Positions 36,124 to 43,995 of a DNA stretch of 64,000 nt are shown here, in pieces. Where the stretch lies: the NCBI GenBank assembly GCA_947501445.1, contig CANMVS010000019.1, forward strand, positions 56,746 to 120,745, in the 5' to 3' direction. Below the pieces are notes generated by a model that was not told the origin of the DNA, ran no database searches, and saw only the letters and a program-made list of their open reading frames with translations. Position numbers and translations under genes: made by a program. The number at the start of each line of letters is the position of its first letter. The stretch's first letter is position 1. This DNA is from an uncultured Rhizobiaceae group bacterium. Its GTDB lineage: Bacteria > Pseudomonadota > Alphaproteobacteria > Rhizobiales > Rhizobiaceae.

Positions 36124-36459
36124 GGCTAATACCCTCATTGCGGTTGCTTTAAGACGTTGCAACCATCTATACATGCATTATAACGTATAATTATTATTGA
36201 ATTCGAGGGAAATTGGTGCAGATAACTCACCCGGAACCCATTTGATCGCGGGCAATGCATTCACAAAATATCGTTCTTGCTGTTTAGCAAGCAGGACCCA
36301 GCATACCGTGACCAGGCAAAGGATTGTTGCATAGGCTCATAATGGTGGTTCGAAAATCCAGCGCTGGCCGCGAGAAATGTCTACGCTGTGGGATGTCACC
36401 AAACAGCCAGTGATGCCTGGATTTGGCAAATTGTGCTTCGTAACAATGTGGGTGGGAGT
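36124..36459. other. intergenic region before tRNA-Gly
   Basis: I see no gene or repeat here. The region separates the secreted protein gene from the tRNA pair. Confidence 0.5.
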
Positions 36460-36533
36460 TGGAGCGGGTAGCGGGAATCGAACCCGCATATTCAGCTTGG
36501 AAGGCTGCTGCTCTACCATTGAGCTATACCCGC
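36460..36533 (-). tRNA. trnG: tRNA-Gly (TCC anticodon)
   Basis: The minus strand forms a cloverleaf with acceptor GCGGGTA/TACCCGC, anticodon loop CTTCCAA (anticodon TCC), T arm GTTCGATTC and encoded CCA (36460-36462). It follows tRNA-Tyr on the same strand. Confidence 0.97.
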
Positions 36534-36551
36534 AGAGCCAGTGGGAATGAA

Positions 36552-36636
36552 TGGTGGAGGGAGTTGGATTCGAACCAACGTAGGCATAGCCAGCGGATTT
36601 ACAGTCCGCCCCTTTTAACCACTCAGGCACCCCTCC
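36552..36636 (-). tRNA. trnY: tRNA-Tyr (GTA anticodon)
   Basis: An 85-nt class II tRNA on the minus strand with acceptor GGAGGGG/CTCCCTC-type pairing, anticodon loop CTGTAAA (GTA), a long variable arm, T arm GTTCGAATC and encoded CCA. It is divergent from rlmB and 18 bases upstream of tRNA-Gly. Confidence 0.97.
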
Positions 36637-37090
36637 ATTTCCACTGACGGGGTCAAGTGACAAAGCAATTGACCAATTCACCGATGCAAATAATCGTTGA
36701 ATCTGCGCGGGGTTATGAAGGCAGGACCCAGTTCTGTCAACACGCCAACACACTAATTTTTGTCGATTATGCAAATGAGGCTATTTTGCTGGCTCAGGGT
36801 CTGTTGAGATTCATCACTGTGGCGCTGTCAGATCAGATTTTTCGGTATCGTTTCAATATGAACCATGGCTTGGAGCGATGGTGAGAAAATCTGGTCAATT
36901 GACCTCAGAACCCGACCTCTTTGGCTACCGGACATCAGTGCGAACGACATGACGCGACTCGCACAGCAGCAGGTATCGTGTCTTGTCACCAACAAACAGA
37001 CGGCGCCAGCACCGCAATATTGGCACCAGGCAGTCCAAGGCACCACAATAGACGTTGCCAATTGACCTAGCCTAACTATAAGACAACGCC
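36637..37090. other. divergent intergenic region between tRNA-Tyr and rlmB
   Basis: This should contain promoters for the tRNA pair (minus) and rlmB (plus). Open frames here overlap each other and lack family resemblance. I could not assign promoter boxes. Confidence 0.45.
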
Positions 37091-37942
37091 ATGAGCAATG
37101 ATAAAAAACCAAGCCACACACAGCGCGACACCCATTATGCGAACCTGCGTCGTGCCTATCGCGACAGCAAAGCGCTACCGGCATCACAGGACTCCAAAAG
37201 CCAGATGCGAAACAAGCCCGGGCAGCTGCCCGATAGCGTCCAGCTCTATGGGCTTCACACCGTGCGCCAGGCAATGGATAACCCGCAACGTGTGATATTA
37301 AAGATGTTGGTGACACGCAATGCCCTGTCACGGCTGGAAATTGAAGACCCGCAGGCCCTGGCTTACCCGGTGGAAATGGTATTGCCGCAGGCAATTGATA
37401 AATTGCTGCCTGCCGATTCCGTTCACCAGGGTGTCATGATAGAAGCCAAGCCATTGCGCCTTCGCACAATTGCGGAATTGAAGGACGCTGACCTGGTTCT
37501 GGTCCTCGATCAGGTGACCGACCCTCATAATGTCGGTGCGATCATGCGCTCTGCAGTCGCATTTGGTGCTGGCGCCATTGTCACGACCTTGCGCAACAGC
37601 CCTCAGGAATCAGGTGTTTTGGCGAAATCAGCCTCCGGTGCCTTTGAACTCATTCCCTATCTGCAGGTTGGCAATCTGGCTGATGCGCTGGAGGAACTGC
37701 ACAAGATCGGCTTTACCACCATTGGTCTGGATTCAGACGGCCCACAACCGCTGGAGAACACTCTGAGCGGCGAGCGCGTTGCACTGGTTCTGGGGGCGGA
37801 AGGCAAAGGTATCCGTCAAAAGACAGCCCAGACAGTCACAGCGCTTGCGCGCCTTGACATGCCTGGTGCCATAAAATCACTCAATGTATCCAACGCCGCT
37901 GCAATCTCACTTTATGCGGCTCGAAAACACATCAGCGGCTGA
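37091..37942 (+). CDS. rlmB: 23S rRNA (guanosine-2'-O)-methyltransferase, SpoU/TrmH family
   Basis: The 283-residue protein has the three SpoU motifs: L-D-Q-V-T-D-P-H-N-V-G-A-I-M-R-S-A (knot motif 1, about residues 138-154), L-V-L-G-A-E-G-K-G-I-R (about 232-242) and L-N-V-S-N-A-A-A-I-S-L-Y (about 263-274). The N-terminal part carries a G-L-H-T-V-R-Q-A RNA-binding substrate domain. RlmB methylates the ribose of G2251 in 23S rRNA. In Rhizobiales this gene typically sits divergently beside tRNA-Tyr/tRNA-Gly, as here. Confidence 0.93.
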   Translation: MSNDKKPSHTQRDTHYANLRRAYRDSKALPASQDSKSQMRNKPGQLPDSVQLYGLHTVRQAMDNPQRVILKMLVTRNALSRLEIEDPQALAYPVEMVLPQAIDKLLPADSVHQGVMIEAKPLRLRTIAELKDADLVLVLDQVTDPHNVGAIMRSAVAFGAGAIVTTLRNSPQESGVLAKSASGAFELIPYLQVGNLADALEELHKIGFTTIGLDSDGPQPLENTLSGERVALVLGAEGKGIRQKTAQTVTALARLDMPGAIKSLNVSNAAAISLYAARKHISG

Positions 37943-37984
37943 CATGAATTTGGACGTTTGCTGAGCCTTTGCATCATGCAGAAA

Positions 37985-38131
37985 TTATTGGGTTTGACCG
38001 GTTTTTTTTAACACACTCCAAAAGCTACCACCCGTTGTCTTTTCCAGACTTTCCGTCGTCATTTGCTCTGGTGTATTATCGCGCTGATCTGTGTTTGTTT
38101 TCTGTGTTGATGATGTTTTTGGATGTGACAT
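37985..38131 (-). CDS. small hydrophilic protein, unknown function
   Basis: A 48-codon frame with an AGGAGA ribosome site 7 bases before ATG 38131. The product is Thr/Ser/Lys/Gln-rich, with a C-terminal G-G-S-F-W-S-V-L-K-K segment. I do not recognise it. The good ribosome site and lack of a competing gene make it plausible. It converges on rlmB and may simply be a chance frame. Confidence 0.4.
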   Translation of the reverse strand: MSHPKTSSTQKTNTDQRDNTPEQMTTESLEKTTGGSFWSVLKKTGQTQ

Positions 38132-38341
38132 TGCCCAATCTCCTGTAATTACGTGCCGCATTTGTCTTGGTGGCCAATCGTGAATTATCGTTTATTTTAA
38201 ATGATTTGGTTGTGCATTCGGAGATATTCAAGTGGCACCATCATTAACAATCAGCCATCTTTTATATTGAGTTGCGAACAGCTGCCCTGTTCCACCTCAT
38301 GCACTCGGGCCACCGACAGCTCCAGGCGTGACTTTGTGGGG

Positions 38342-39151
38342 CTATTGCGCCGTCCAACCACCATCAATGGGAATGGATGTTCCGGTCATATTGTGGGCCT
38401 GGCGATCACAAAGCCATACAACAAATGAACCGATTTCAGCGGGATCTGACATGCGCAGTGAGGGTTGTTTTTCACTGAGGAGACCGGCAACACCGGATTG
38501 CCTGTCACCACCGGTTTGCGCTGCACGCTGCTCTATCTGCGGCTCAACCATTGCGGTTTCCGTCCAACCAGGGCAAACACAATTTACCGTAACACCGCCA
38601 CTTTCGCGGGACCCTGCATCGGCATATTCAAGCGCTGCAACACGGGACAGGCCGACAAGACCGAATTTGGAGGCCACATAAGGAGATTTTTCTACCGAAC
38701 CGACCAGACCATGCACTGAAGCTACATTTATCACCCGACCGTACCGGCGTTCACGCATCAACGGCATGGAAAGCCGCATTGTGTGAAAGGCTGCAGAAAG
38801 ATTGATGGCCAGGATGTCATTCCATACGCCGGGATCTGATTCGCCCAGCGGTGCGGTTTTCTGGATTCCGGCATTATTGACCAGAATGTCCACACCACCC
38901 CAGTCAGCAACCGATTTCATCATTGAGGTAATGGCCTCCACGTCTCGTAAATCCGCATCAAAATAACGCAGCTCCGGCGATCCGGCATTTTGAATGGCAG
39001 CACTTGCCTCATCAATCTGTTGGGCATCGCCAAGACCGTGCATCGCTATGCGGCACCCCGCCCCGGCCAGCGATACCGCGATTGCCAGGCCAATGCCCTG
39101 TGTTGATCCGGTAATGAGAGCGGTTTTGCCCTCCAACATCTGTGAACTCAT
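38342..39151 (-). CDS. bdhA: 3-hydroxybutyrate dehydrogenase (SDR family)
   Basis: The 269-residue protein has the SDR cofactor motif T-G-S-T-Q-G-I-G (about residues 14-21), N-N-A-G (about 91-94), catalytic Ser and Y-V-A-S-K (about 157-161), and the C-terminal features specific to 3-hydroxybutyrate dehydrogenases: C-P-G-W-T-E-T, E-K-Q-P-S and the end D-G-G-W-T-A-Q. It interconverts 3-hydroxybutyrate and acetoacetate with NAD. Its start overlaps the stop of the acyl-CoA synthetase gene, so the two are coupled. Confidence 0.9.
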   Translation of the reverse strand: MSSQMLEGKTALITGSTQGIGLAIAVSLAGAGCRIAMHGLGDAQQIDEASAAIQNAGSPELRYFDADLRDVEAITSMMKSVADWGGVDILVNNAGIQKTAPLGESDPGVWNDILAINLSAAFHTMRLSMPLMRERRYGRVINVASVHGLVGSVEKSPYVASKFGLVGLSRVAALEYADAGSRESGGVTVNCVCPGWTETAMVEPQIEQRAAQTGGDRQSGVAGLLSEKQPSLRMSDPAEIGSFVVWLCDRQAHNMTGTSIPIDGGWTAQ

Positions 39152-40689
39152 GGGGTTGCCCTGTCCTTTGAGGTGAATTGCTCACGCAATTTTGTTTTGA
39201 GCACCTTGCCGTAATTGTTTTTGGGAAGATCCTGCACAAAGTGGTAGGTTTTGGGTCGCTTGAACCGGCCTATGTTTTCAAGGCACAAAGTGTCGAGTTC
39301 CTCAGCAGACACGGTGTGTCCCGCAACGGGGACGACGCAGGCGACGACAATTTCGCCCCATTTGTCGCTGGCCTGGCCAATAACACTGACCTCCTGTACA
39401 TAAGGGTGTGTCAGCAATATTTCCTCCACTTCACGCGGATAGATATTACTGCCGCCGGAAATGATGACGTCCTTTGATCTGTCACGCAGCGTCAGATAGC
39501 CATCCTCATCCATGCTGCCCAAATCACCTGTCCATAGCCAGCCGTCGCGCAGTGTCTGTTGTGTTGCCTGAACATCGCGCCAGTAGCCCGCCATAACAGG
39601 TGCACCACGAACAAGAATCTCGCCATTTTCTCCACTTGGAAGCGCGCACCCATTGTCATCTGCAATTCGTACTTCGACACATGATTGTGCTTTGCCGACC
39701 GAAGCAAGGCGTTCACGCCATCGGGGATGTTGACGGTCGCTGATGTCAGCGCGTGAAAGCGCGGTAATCGTCATGGGTGACTCACCCTGCCCGTAAATCT
39801 GGCAAAAACGCGGACCCAGCACATCTACGGCCTCGATAATGTCTGCGAGATACATCGGGCCACCGCCATAGACGATGGTTTTCACGCCGTCTGCAGTGCG
39901 TCCCGCCCGTTTGCTTTCGTCCACCAATCTGCGCACCATCGTTGGCGCGGCAAACATGTGAACATTGCGTAGTTTAACGGCCAGATCCAAAATTTCGGTC
40001 GGTTGGAACCCGCCTGAAGGTGGTATCACGTGACGGGCACCCTTGAGTACATGCTGAATATTATAAAGACCGGCACCGTGTGACAGTGGCGCTGCGTACA
40101 GGGCGGCATCACTGCAATGAACCTCATCCACGTCGACAAAATAGGCATAGGCCATTGCCTGCAGATTGCGGTGAGACAACATGACAGCCTTGGGCTTGCC
40201 GGTTGTTCCTGACGTATAGAACAGCCAGGCAAGATCATCGGCTCGCCGCTCCACCGGCTCTGCAATTGCAGTCTCGATTTCTCCTGGCCAATTGTCATCA
40301 TCGCCAAATGAAATGACTGAGCTGTTGTGCCCGTTCAGCAATGGCGCAAGCCGGAAACTGTTTTGGCAATCGGCAAAAACCAATCTTGCCTGCGCATGCT
40401 TCAGAATCCATGCAGCTTCTGCCGGGTGGAGTTTCACATTAATCGGCACGGCAACAGCCCCCGCATGCCAAATGCCGTACAAGGCGATGAGGTACCGCGT
40501 AGAATTTTCTGCAAATATTGCAACGCGATCACCGGGGGCAATTGCGCATTCATTCGCCAGCCTACCTGCAAGTCGTCTCACATCAGATGCAAAGGTCCGG
40601 TAATCGGCAACAAGTGTACACCCGGAGAGTAATGCCGGTTTCTTCGGCCAGGCACGGGCAGCTCTTGCGAGCCAGTGTGCTAAATTCAT
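39148..40689 (-). CDS. acyl-CoA synthetase (AMP-forming)
   Basis: The 513-residue enzyme has the adenylate-forming P-loop Y-T-S-G-T-T-G-K-P-K (about residues 155-164), Y-G-Q-G-E-S near 280, T-G-D-L-G near 380 and the hinge/C-terminal D-R-S-K-D-V-I-I-S-G-G-S-N-I-Y-P-R-E-V-E, with the catalytic Lys near the end (N-N-Y-G-K). It activates a carboxylic acid as its CoA thioester. ATG 40689 has GGGAG 7 bases upstream; the open frame extends 19 codons further. Possible substrates include acetoacetate, medium-chain or aromatic acids; the sequence does not decide. Confidence 0.92.
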   Translation of the reverse strand: MNLAHWLARAARAWPKKPALLSGCTLVADYRTFASDVRRLAGRLANECAIAPGDRVAIFAENSTRYLIALYGIWHAGAVAVPINVKLHPAEAAWILKHAQARLVFADCQNSFRLAPLLNGHNSSVISFGDDDNWPGEIETAIAEPVERRADDLAWLFYTSGTTGKPKAVMLSHRNLQAMAYAYFVDVDEVHCSDAALYAAPLSHGAGLYNIQHVLKGARHVIPPSGGFQPTEILDLAVKLRNVHMFAAPTMVRRLVDESKRAGRTADGVKTIVYGGGPMYLADIIEAVDVLGPRFCQIYGQGESPMTITALSRADISDRQHPRWRERLASVGKAQSCVEVRIADDNGCALPSGENGEILVRGAPVMAGYWRDVQATQQTLRDGWLWTGDLGSMDEDGYLTLRDRSKDVIISGGSNIYPREVEEILLTHPYVQEVSVIGQASDKWGEIVVACVVPVAGHTVSAEELDTLCLENIGRFKRPKTYHFVQDLPKNNYGKVLKTKLREQFTSKDRATP

Positions 40690-40787
40690 AAGCGTCTCCC
40701 AACATGGTGCGTTGCGTTCATACGTTGAGATCAGGAAGCCTGCCAATCCGTATTTCTACGCGTTGCCTCAAGGAATCGCCAAAACCG

Positions 40788-41561
40788 CTATCCGTCAGCG
40801 TGCTCGTAGGCCTGCCAACCAGCGGCGGCCAGAAAGCCGCAATCCACGGGCAAGGTGACACCCGTTGTCGCCGATGATAAATTGCTGGCCAAAAAAACGA
40901 CGCTTGCGGCGATTTCCGCAGGTTCAATCAGGCGACCCAGACAATTTGCGCTGTTGATCTTCTTGGCTGCCAGCTGTCTTTTCTTAAAGCCCCGCGCCAA
41001 GGCTGGCGTGTCTGTGAAACCAGGCGCCACACAATTTACACGCACATTTTGTCCGCCCCACTCTGCGGCCAGACACGTGGTCAGCTGGACAACAGCAGCT
41101 TTTGCCGGCGCGTAAGAGTGTAAAGGTGCTGAACTAAGCCCTGCAACCGAGGCAATGGTGACGATGCTGCCGCCTTCGCGTTGCGCCATTCTTGTCCCAA
41201 ATGCCCGGCAACAGATATAGGTCGCCCTGACGTTAACCCGCTGAACCTCATCCCAAACAAGCATATGCAGTTGTTCGGGTGATTTGCGCGGCTGCAGGAT
41301 TCCAGCTGACGTAACAAGAATATCAACCGGACCGTAATCCTTTTCAATAGATTCCGCCGCCGTCTCTATCAATGCTTCATCGTGTGCATTTGCGCGGTAC
41401 CAGATTGCGCCAATACGCTCTACATCACGCTGTCGATCAGCCTCGACATCAATGACAACAACAGTACTGCCGCAATCGACTAATGTTCTGGCGCAGGCAA
41501 ACCCGATACCGCTCCCACCCCCTGTGACGACGGATATTTTCCCCGTCAGGTCAATTTTCAT
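40788..41561 (-). CDS. SDR-family oxidoreductase
   Basis: The 257-residue protein has T-G-G-G-S-G-I-G (about 12-19), a D-V-E acidic residue after beta-2 suggesting NAD preference, T-S-A-G in place of N-N-A-G, catalytic Y-A-P-A-K (Tyr and Lys, about 149-153) and a C-terminal L-P-V-D-C-G-F. It reduces or oxidises an alcohol/ketone that I cannot specify. ATG 41561 has GGGAA upstream; the frame extends to 41612. It lies 98 bases upstream of the acyl-CoA synthetase on the same strand and probably shares its operon. Confidence 0.85.
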   Translation of the reverse strand: MKIDLTGKISVVTGGGSGIGFACARTLVDCGSTVVVIDVEADRQRDVERIGAIWYRANAHDEALIETAAESIEKDYGPVDILVTSAGILQPRKSPEQLHMLVWDEVQRVNVRATYICCRAFGTRMAQREGGSIVTIASVAGLSSAPLHSYAPAKAAVVQLTTCLAAEWGGQNVRVNCVAPGFTDTPALARGFKKRQLAAKKINSANCLGRLIEPAEIAASVVFLASNLSSATTGVTLPVDCGFLAAAGWQAYEHADG

Positions 41562-41900
41562 CTGTATTCCCACTTTCCCTGATTTTCTGCTGAATATCAG
41601 GAAACCCGCCATAATGTAAAATGGTCATGATCAGCCGACCACAACTTTGCTGCAGACAAACGATGGCGCTTACGTCTGACATGAACTTCGGAACGGCCTC
41701 GAAGGCTGTTGAACATCAATTGCCCGCAGGTGCCCAACCGGATGTGGAGCGTCGATAGGTTATTCACAACGAACGTCTCAATGGGTTCTGCCAATCCGAT
41801 CGCATCGCCAAATCACAACACTACACTACAATAAGACTTGCAATTACTGTAAATATAAGTATAAATTCAATATCAATGCTCAATTTTAGTTGAGGTTTTT
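41562..41900. other. divergent intergenic region
   Basis: This 339-base gap lies between the SDR (minus) and a small secreted protein gene (plus). The right half is AT-rich and probably holds the plus-strand promoter. I see no repeat or clear gene. Confidence 0.45.
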
Positions 41901-42293
41901 ATGCGAAACTCGATATTTATATTAGGCGCAGCTTTTTATTCATTGTTTATTCTTCCCTTGGCATTTGCAAGTGATGCTGAAGAAAATTTGCATGCCGAAT
42001 ATCAAAAATATTGTGGTGATTGGCCCGGTGCCCGCTGGGGTAATCCGGCAGAAGATGAAGATACTTATTATCTGCTGCGAACCGCCGACGGACCACCAAG
42101 TTCAATGCGCGTGTGCAACGCCTCAAAGGACCAGCTTATCTACGTCACTATTGATGGAGACAGCAAAAAACCGATATCCGTTTCTCTTCAGGCGTGCGTG
42201 GATGTTGTCGGTGCGCGACAAATTTCGATAGAGCCGAAAAAGGGAGACCCCCATATTTATGGCTACTATTGCCGCATTCAAAGGGGCCGGTAA
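41901..42293 (+). CDS. small secreted protein, unknown function
   Basis: A 130-residue protein with a clear Sec signal peptide (M-R-N-S-I-F-I-L-G-A-A-F-Y-S-L-F, cleavage after A-F-A). The mature region has four cysteines (Y-C-G-D, V-C-N-A, A-C-V-D, Y-C-R-I) that could form two disulfides, fitting a periplasmic or secreted domain. GAGG lies 5 bases upstream of the ATG. I do not recognise the family. Confidence 0.75.
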   Translation: MRNSIFILGAAFYSLFILPLAFASDAEENLHAEYQKYCGDWPGARWGNPAEDEDTYYLLRTADGPPSSMRVCNASKDQLIYVTIDGDSKKPISVSLQACVDVVGARQISIEPKKGDPHIYGYYCRIQRGR

Positions 42294-42460
42294 CCAGACA
42301 TATCATTGTGCCCACGGGAAAGCAGCTGTGGTGGTTTTTCTTTAGCTGTTATATTCCACTCAATGGCGCTGATGGCGGCGCGGCAAAGACGCTAATGCCA
42401 ATTTCTCACAGGCAACCAGTGAACACAGCGGCAACGTGGCAGACAAACGGAGCCTTCGCA

Positions 42461-42526
42461 GCAGTTCAGGTTTTGACGGAATCGGCAAAACGTGAATGCA
42501 TTAATAAAAATCAAATCCCGATAAAC
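42461..42526 (-). repeat. dispersed two-hairpin repeat, copy 3 (second hairpin, inverted)
   Basis: The second hairpin of the repeat (42464-42496) and its spacer are present in reverse orientation to the other five copies. It adjoins the point at which the truncated membrane protein gene breaks off. Confidence 0.75.
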
Positions 42527-42540
42527 AGGAAGACTTGGCG

Positions 42541-42670
42541 ATTGCAGCCCCTCTCCCAGGCTCACTCATATGGAGACCGGACCGCACAGGAGTACAAAAA
42601 TTATCAGAGCCGGACAAGAAAACGAACACGCCTGCGAAAGCGTGAATCAGATTTTCGCAGGCATCTGTTC
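42541..42670 (-). pseudogene. truncated 5' end of DUF2306-like membrane protein gene
   Basis: Directly after the dioxygenase stop, the minus strand encodes I-H-A-F-A-G-V-F-V-F-L-S-G, matching I-H-A-Y-A-G-V-F-V-F-L-S-G at the start of the intact membrane protein at 47445. Similarity continues for roughly 40 codons with base changes and small shifts, then stops next to repeat copy 3. It shows that a dioxygenase-membrane protein gene pair existed here. Confidence 0.75.
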
Positions 42671-42681
42671 GATCGAACGTC

Positions 42682-43905
42682 TTAACGCGGGCGAACGCCA
42701 ACGGGACAGACCAACGAAGCGTTGTCCCTGCGAAGTGTTCGATACAGGCTGTCGTATCCATCAATATCCATGTAACAACCCTGCAGATGGCGTTGTCCGG
42801 TGGAGCCATTGAATGCCGTGCGACCATGCAGGAGGCGATGGTTGTTCATAATCAGCAGCATACCTGGATTGAGTCGGAAGCTGATTTCATAGGCTGGATC
42901 ATGCGCAAGGCCAAACAGCCTGCGCCGCCCGGCATAATAAAGAGCCAGGGTGTCCGGATCAAGCGGCGGTACGTAGTCAACCCTGGAACTGAACCGGACC
43001 TGTTTCATTCGGGCGTCGGCACCGCGTTCAAGAATCGGTCCGTGGTTCTCCAGAATCGCATCCTGCGATGTAAAGCGAAACCGCACGTCGGTTTCTTCCA
43101 GCACGCGGGCCATGTCCGGTGCTTCCCGAGTGAGATGTTCAGCAATGGCAAAACCGTCAACCAACGTCGACAGACCGCCATCTACTTCATTCTGCAAACA
43201 GTGAAGGAGTTGCACATGCGGGACCGGTTGACGGTAGGGATTGTCTGTATGACCAGACAACCCGAGAGGTGTATAGGCCAGATCAACCGGGTTGGGCTCG
43301 CTCTTCACGTCGAAAACCGACCCGAAATTTGTTGCGCGTATATGGCCGAACAGTGAAGCCAGTCCGACGATTGAGCCTTCCTGGACAGGTGTCGCATTGA
43401 CCACGCAGAACCCGTGCTGGAAAAATCCATGCAGCAGGCCGGCCATGATGCTCGGCTCTTCAAGTGCCTCCCAATCCGCCATCGGAAACAGCTCCAGAGA
43501 ACTGTTCCATGGGCTATAGGGTGGAGGCGCCTGCTCTGACGTGTACCAGCCAAGCTCGGCAAGAATTTCATTCAAAGCCAATTCACAGCGATGACCGTCA
43601 CTGAATTGTAAAGCGACAACAACTTCCGATCTATTCTCGAGACTGGCTTTTACAATCCTGGTATCAGCTGGAAGTTCGGTCGGCTCGTACAGTCTTTGCT
43701 GTGTGCCAGGATCAAGACTGTCCGGCAATGGTGTGCGCTCGCGAAGCCAAAGCGGATGCAAAATCACACTGCGGTAGCGATGGAACAACTCCAAGGTGCC
43801 GTGCGGCTCCAGGATGCTGATTTGTGTTTCAGATAAAGTATCGCCCTGTTCGCTTCGTGTTCGCAACAATTCAGCGCTGATGATCTGACTTTGAGGAATA
43901 TTCAT
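42682..43905 (-). CDS. gamma-butyrobetaine hydroxylase-like dioxygenase
   Basis: The 407-residue protein belongs to the TauD/BBOX Fe(II)/2-oxoglutarate oxygenases. The iron ligands are H219 and D221 (G-H-T-D-N-P-Y) and H360 (N-N-H-R-L-L-H-G-R-T-A-F), with R362 to bind 2-oxoglutarate. An N-terminal GBBH-type domain (L-W-L-R-E-R, residues 52-57) is present, but the cysteines that bind zinc in animal and Pseudomonas GBBH are absent. The family hydroxylates gamma-butyrobetaine to L-carnitine. The next gene upstream encodes a carnitine acyltransferase, which supports a carnitine-like substrate. A relic of a second copy is at 47240-47440. Confidence 0.88.
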   Translation of the reverse strand: MNIPQSQIISAELLRTRSEQGDTLSETQISILEPHGTLELFHRYRSVILHPLWLRERTPLPDSLDPGTQQRLYEPTELPADTRIVKASLENRSEVVVALQFSDGHRCELALNEILAELGWYTSEQAPPPYSPWNSSLELFPMADWEALEEPSIMAGLLHGFFQHGFCVVNATPVQEGSIVGLASLFGHIRATNFGSVFDVKSEPNPVDLAYTPLGLSGHTDNPYRQPVPHVQLLHCLQNEVDGGLSTLVDGFAIAEHLTREAPDMARVLEETDVRFRFTSQDAILENHGPILERGADARMKQVRFSSRVDYVPPLDPDTLALYYAGRRRLFGLAHDPAYEISFRLNPGMLLIMNNHRLLHGRTAFNGSTGQRHLQGCYMDIDGYDSLYRTLRRDNASLVCPVGVRPR

Positions 43906-43995
43906 TGTGTCACCTTTTATCGTTAGAGAACTATTTACAGTTTAAACATCGGCAGATTGTCCAGCTGAACCTGCCCGGGTATCCAGATTGCCAAT

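Larger units (their letters stand above)
42294..42681. other. decayed region with repeat and truncated gene
   Basis: Between the small secreted protein gene and the dioxygenase stop there is a repeat copy (42461-42526) and, on the minus strand at 42541-42670, a truncated relative of the membrane protein gene at 47445. Nothing intact is seen in the rest. Confidence 0.7.

Noticed and set aside
36337..36774. A 145-residue open frame on the minus strand with segments resembling common 'hypothetical proteins'
   Set aside because: It runs through tRNA-Tyr and tRNA-Gly; such frames are a known artefact of translated tRNA genes.
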